A stretch of DNA of 15,972 nucleotides, taken from NCBI GenBank assembly GCA_014379925.1, contig JACMKY010000050.1, positions 1 to 15,972 on the forward strand. The letters run 5' to 3'. Shown here in pieces: positions 13,189 to 15,972 of the stretch (its first letter is position 1; the number at the start of each line of letters is the position of its first letter). The DNA is from Cytophagales bacterium. GTDB taxonomy: Bacteria; Bacteroidota; Bacteroidia; Cytophagales; ES-bin-26. The position numbers and the translations under genes were made by a program. Below the pieces are notes generated by a model. The model was not told where the DNA came from, searched no databases, and saw nothing but the letters and a program-made list of their open reading frames with translations.

Positions 13189-13223
13189 GGGAGGGGGAAG
13201 CGACGCAGGGAGCAGTTGTAATT

Positions 13224-13244
13224 TGACCACTGAAAGCTGACGGG
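13224..13244. repeat. Short seven-base periodic tract (3 units) between hisB and the DUF5916 gene
   Basis: TGACCAC, TGAAAGC and TGACGGG follow in 7-base steps, with TGA fixed. An 8-base direct repeat GCTGACGG also occurs here (near 13236 and 13249). It lies 13 bases from the DUF5916 stop. Confidence 0.45.
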
Positions 13245-13257
13245 CGCCGCTGACGGT

Positions 13258-15480
13258 TCAAATATTCCACCAGTAGGTTAGCTTCAACACCAGCGCCCGG
13301 TTGCGGACCGCGAAGGGAGCGGGAAAGTAATTATCCGTGTAGACGATAAACAGGTCGGAAGCCGGTTGGTAACGCCACTGCAAACGGGTATTGAGGTTAA
13401 TGTTCTTCTGTTGCTCGTTGTATTGCGCGAAAGCGGTGAAAAACAGGGCATTGGTCATCGTCACGTCCAGACGGGGACCGACCAGCCAGAACGTTTGCCC
13501 CCCCCACGGCTCGGGCAAGCGGAGGTGCGTGTAACTCGAACTGACGGCCAGGCTCACGTAGGGCTGGAAACGGTAGCCCAGTTCACCCGTCAGGTTCAGG
13601 CGCGTACCGTCCGCGTAGTAACCGCCGTGGCGCGTCGAAAACGAATACGTGAACAGGCTTTGCGGTTTGGAGACAAAATCGGTTCCCCAGGCGTTCCAAC
13701 GGTGTTCGGTGCCGCGCGCCAGGGTATCGCCGGCGGCGTTGGTCGGATCGAAGGGTTGCAGCAGCCGGACGTAGTCGCGCGCGGTCCAGGCCGTCAACGA
13801 GCTGCGGCTGCGGAAGGTAAAGCCGTAGCCCAGGTAGGTTTCGTGGTCGGTCCGCCGGAAAGATTCGTCGAAGAAGTAGGCCGCGTTAACCAGCGGGCCG
13901 TGGCTCAATACCGGTCCGCCCTTCGGAAACAACAGGTAGCCTACCTGCGGATTCACCCGGACGTATCCCCGGCGCGGCACGTAGCCCACCTCGGCATTGT
14001 AGTCGCGGCCCACGTACTGGTGCTGCCAAATCAGGTTCCACTGTCGGCTGGCGTACTGCAGGTTGGCGGCGTGGGTGACGTCCCTGCCCGCCTTGCCGGG
14101 ACTGAACGATTTCAGCAGCAGCACCTTGCCCGTCCAGAGGTTGTTCGACGAAGCCAGGTTATATTCCAGTCCCGCGTTCCGGTTGTAGCGGGAATAAACC
14201 GGTTGTTTGGGGTCCGCCCCCGGCTGGTGGTTGAGCGATTCCTTGTCGATGAAGATCGCGCCGATGTTCGAGCGGGCGAAGACGCGTCGTTGCAGGGCTA
14301 CCACGGTGAAGTTCTGGGCCGGGTGTTGCCACGCCGGCAGCGCAGACCCCGCGGGATTGGGTTGGCTCTCCTTGCCCGTCTGCATATTCATCACCCCGAT
14401 CCGCCAGTTCTTATCCAGCTTGCCGCTCAACCGCGCCCCGAAGCGGATGGGTACGCCCAGGCCGATCCGGCGGGAGAAAAAAGGCCGGATGGTTGGGTAA
14501 CCGAAGTTCGAGAACAGGTCGCCGTTTTCCAGGAAGTACTGCCGCCGTTCGGGGAAGAACAGCTCGAAGCGATCGAGATTGGTTACCTGCCGGTCCACTT
14601 CCACCTGCGAAAAGTCGGGGTTAACCGTCAGGTCCAGGTTCAACGACGAGGTAATGGCTACCTTGGCGTCCACCCCCCCGTCCCACCGGGATGCCACGGG
14701 AGTGGCGTTGGCGTAACTGCGCGTGAGGCCACCCAGCGCGTAGGGAATGACGGACACGTTTGGGCCGGCCGTCGGCGGGGGACGGTCCCAGACGAGCGTG
14801 CCGCTGTAGGCCAGTGAGGCGGTCGGGAATTGGCGGGGTACCGGGGCCCAACTGGACTTCTCGGTGGTTTTCAGGTCCAGGCGGCTGAAATTGATGCCCC
14901 ACTGCACGATGCCTTTTTTGTAGCGGAGCGTCTTAAAGGGAATCGCCGCTTCCAGGATCCACTGATCGGCGTAGTTTTTCACCACCGACGTCCATTTGTT
15001 GTCCCAACTCAGGTCTACCTTGCTTCCCTCGTACATCAGGCCGTCCCACTGGGCACCGACGGCGTTGGCCCCGAAGGAGAAGCCGTTGGTCTGGTCGTCG
15101 AACGGGTCCATGAACAGCAGGAAGTTGTCGTTTTTGCTGAACGAAAAATCCCGCCGGAGCGATTCGACCATGTACGGACCCGGCAGGGCGTGGTAGCAGC
15201 GGGCCAAGAAATAGAGGTTCTGGTCATCGTAAGCCATCCGGACCTCCGTCCGCACCCGGGCGGCACCCGTATCCATCGGCAGAACCATCCGGAAGTCCGT
15301 CGCCGGGGCGGCCTCCTGCCAGGCCCGCTCGTCGGCAACCCCGTCGATCCTGATCGTCGAAGTGGCCTGGCGGATGGGCAATTGATAAAACGCGTTCTTT
15401 TTCTGGGCAGCCAGCGGCAGGCTGGTTAGGCAAAGCAGGAACCAGGGGAAAAGAATCCCCGGGGTAGTCGTTGGTTTCAT
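13258..15480 (-). CDS. DUF5916 outer-membrane protein with N-terminal CBM9-like domain
   Basis: The protein has 740 residues. From ATG 15480 it begins with a signal peptide (MKPTTTPGILFPWFLLCLTS, probable cleavage after LPLAA at residue 25). Residues about 35-210 form a carbohydrate-binding family 9-like domain: IRIDGVADERAWQEA, VRMAYDDQNLYFLARCYH, FLLFMDPFDDQTNGFSFGAN and WILEAAIPFKTLRY. The remainder is the DUF5916 region with VNPDFSQVEVDRQVTNLDRF and FFPERRQYFLENGDLF near 330-365, followed by many alternating aromatic strands that suggest an outer-membrane beta barrel; the end LVLKLTYWWNI fits a last barrel strand. Ligand and function are unknown. The family is common in Bacteroidota. A longer in-frame start at 15630 lacks a signal peptide and is rejected. 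A G8 run lies in the gene near 13498-13505. Confidence 0.88.
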   Translation of the reverse strand: MKPTTTPGILFPWFLLCLTSLPLAAQKKNAFYQLPIRQATSTIRIDGVADERAWQEAAPATDFRMVLPMDTGAARVRTEVRMAYDDQNLYFLARCYHALPGPYMVESLRRDFSFSKNDNFLLFMDPFDDQTNGFSFGANAVGAQWDGLMYEGSKVDLSWDNKWTSVVKNYADQWILEAAIPFKTLRYKKGIVQWGINFSRLDLKTTEKSSWAPVPRQFPTASLAYSGTLVWDRPPPTAGPNVSVIPYALGGLTRSYANATPVASRWDGGVDAKVAITSSLNLDLTVNPDFSQVEVDRQVTNLDRFELFFPERRQYFLENGDLFSNFGYPTIRPFFSRRIGLGVPIRFGARLSGKLDKNWRIGVMNMQTGKESQPNPAGSALPAWQHPAQNFTVVALQRRVFARSNIGAIFIDKESLNHQPGADPKQPVYSRYNRNAGLEYNLASSNNLWTGKVLLLKSFSPGKAGRDVTHAANLQYASRQWNLIWQHQYVGRDYNAEVGYVPRRGYVRVNPQVGYLLFPKGGPVLSHGPLVNAAYFFDESFRRTDHETYLGYGFTFRSRSSLTAWTARDYVRLLQPFDPTNAAGDTLARGTEHRWNAWGTDFVSKPQSLFTYSFSTRHGGYYADGTRLNLTGELGYRFQPYVSLAVSSSYTHLRLPEPWGGQTFWLVGPRLDVTMTNALFFTAFAQYNEQQKNINLNTRLQWRYQPASDLFIVYTDNYFPAPFAVRNRALVLKLTYWWNI

Positions 15481-15498
15481 CGGAAGAGGGAATGCCGA

Positions 15499-15507
15499 CA
15501 AAAGATA
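15499..15507 (-). promoter_or_regulatory. Possible -7 box of the DUF5916 gene
   Basis: The minus strand reads TATCTTTTG at 15507-15499, close to TAnnTTTG with one extra T, 18 bases before the ATG. No well-placed -33 TTG is seen. Confidence 0.45.
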
Positions 15508-15896
15508 GGGGTATTTTTGGTATGGCTTCGGAAAAACAACGTTTCTCTCCGGAGAGGTCACTGGAAATGGGCTTTTCACCCCACAGCGGTCGGCTACCAT
15601 CAGCAGTTTCTTTTTTATGGAATAATACAAATGCTAGTACCCATAAAATGTCCGATTCATCGGATGGCTTGGAGGCATCTGATGGGTAATCTCCCAAAAT
15701 TCAGCGAATGATCAACTCAAAAGCGCCCTTTCTCCTTCCCTAACTTCCAAAAGAGAAAGTGCTGGGCTACCATTCGGACACCTTTCAAGGCCCTGCTTTT
15801 CGACCCACTCACCGAGATGTAGCAAAAGTAACGGGCTGAATTTGAATCTTTCTCTTTTTCAATCACCCGCTCAAGCCTTCGTGATGGCCCCCTGCC
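15508..15896. other. Gene-free region upstream of the DUF5916 gene
   Basis: No convincing gene is found in these 389 bases. Open frames on both strands lack family motifs. The best small one, minus strand 15866-15717 with a GTG start (49 residues, basic, ending in a WKLGKEKGRF-like tail), is not recognisable and may be chance or a gene remnant. Confidence 0.4.
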
Positions 15897-15972
15897 CGCC
15901 TATCCACGTAGGGCGGACATCTTGTTCGCCCAAAGGCAACTTTTAAACCCGACAACCGGGATAGGCGAACAA
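15897..15972. repeat. Palindromic intergenic repeat (REP- or MITE-like) cut by the right edge
   Basis: Outer arms CGCCTATCC (15897-15905) and GGATAGGCG (15959-15967) enclose an inner hairpin GGGCGGAC (15911-15918) / GTTCGCCC (15924-15931) with one G-T pair and an ATCTT loop. In addition TTGTTCGCC (15922-15930) is repeated inverted as GGCGAACAA (15964-15972). The element continues beyond the window. Confidence 0.65.

Noticed and set aside
13366..14817. Long plus-strand open frame (483 codons) opposite the DUF5916 gene
   Set aside because: It is the antisense shadow of a GC-rich gene: low-complexity Arg/Val/Gln-rich translation with no family motif, while the minus strand has a signal peptide and clear domains.
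15717..15866. Minus-strand small ORF of 49 residues with a GTG start
   Set aside because: No recognisable family, no ribosome-binding or promoter signal, and a length expected by chance in this composition.

Overview
The window looks like a chromosomal segment of a GC-rich member of the Bacteroidota, probably Cytophagales or Saprospiria; I cannot place it more finely. The signs are Bacteroidota-type -7 promoter boxes (TAnnTTTG) ahead of several genes, a lack of obvious Shine-Dalgarno sites, a DUF5916 outer-membrane protein, a fused HisB, and intergenic regions full of seven-base tandem repeats. No rRNA, tRNA, CRISPR array, integrase or intact transposase is seen. Sixteen protein genes are supported, one of them cut by the left edge.

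Left part (1-6028, all minus strand): a putative glycolipid-binding protein (partial) behind a small protein of the family often labelled 'n-acetylglutamate synthase'; a GNAT acetyltransferase; a likely operon DinB protein -> PQQ-repeat lipoprotein -> PaiB-like FMN-binding protein; an overlapping pair isochorismatase-like hydrolase -> EamA transporter; and a second GNAT acetyltransferase. The last is divergent from a MocR-type (GntR plus aminotransferase) regulator at 6099-7583, with the two -7 boxes back to back.

Middle and right part: rsmA (16S rRNA dimethyltransferase, minus) converges on the MocR gene. Then come four plus-strand genes: gcvT (glycine cleavage T protein), a comB-like phosphosulfolactate phosphatase, a family 2 glycosyltransferase with a good intrinsic terminator, and bifunctional hisB. 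A large minus-strand DUF5916 protein faces hisB. The last 490 bases hold no convincing gene and end in a palindromic repeat cut by the window edge. The genes are mostly unrelated housekeeping and accessory functions and do not form one pathway.

The most unusual content lies between the genes. Four genes (GNAT at 1044, DinB at 3707, isochorismatase at 5468, comB at 9978) are preceded by arrays of the heptamer GYAACYT, always in the same orientation relative to the gene. In three of them an identical (one variable base) 28-base double-hairpin core, exactly four heptads long, sits upstream of the array in unbroken seven-base register. At least eight other gene junctions carry seven-base periodic tracts of quite different sequence. 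This heptad system is the best candidate for something undescribed here; its function is unknown.
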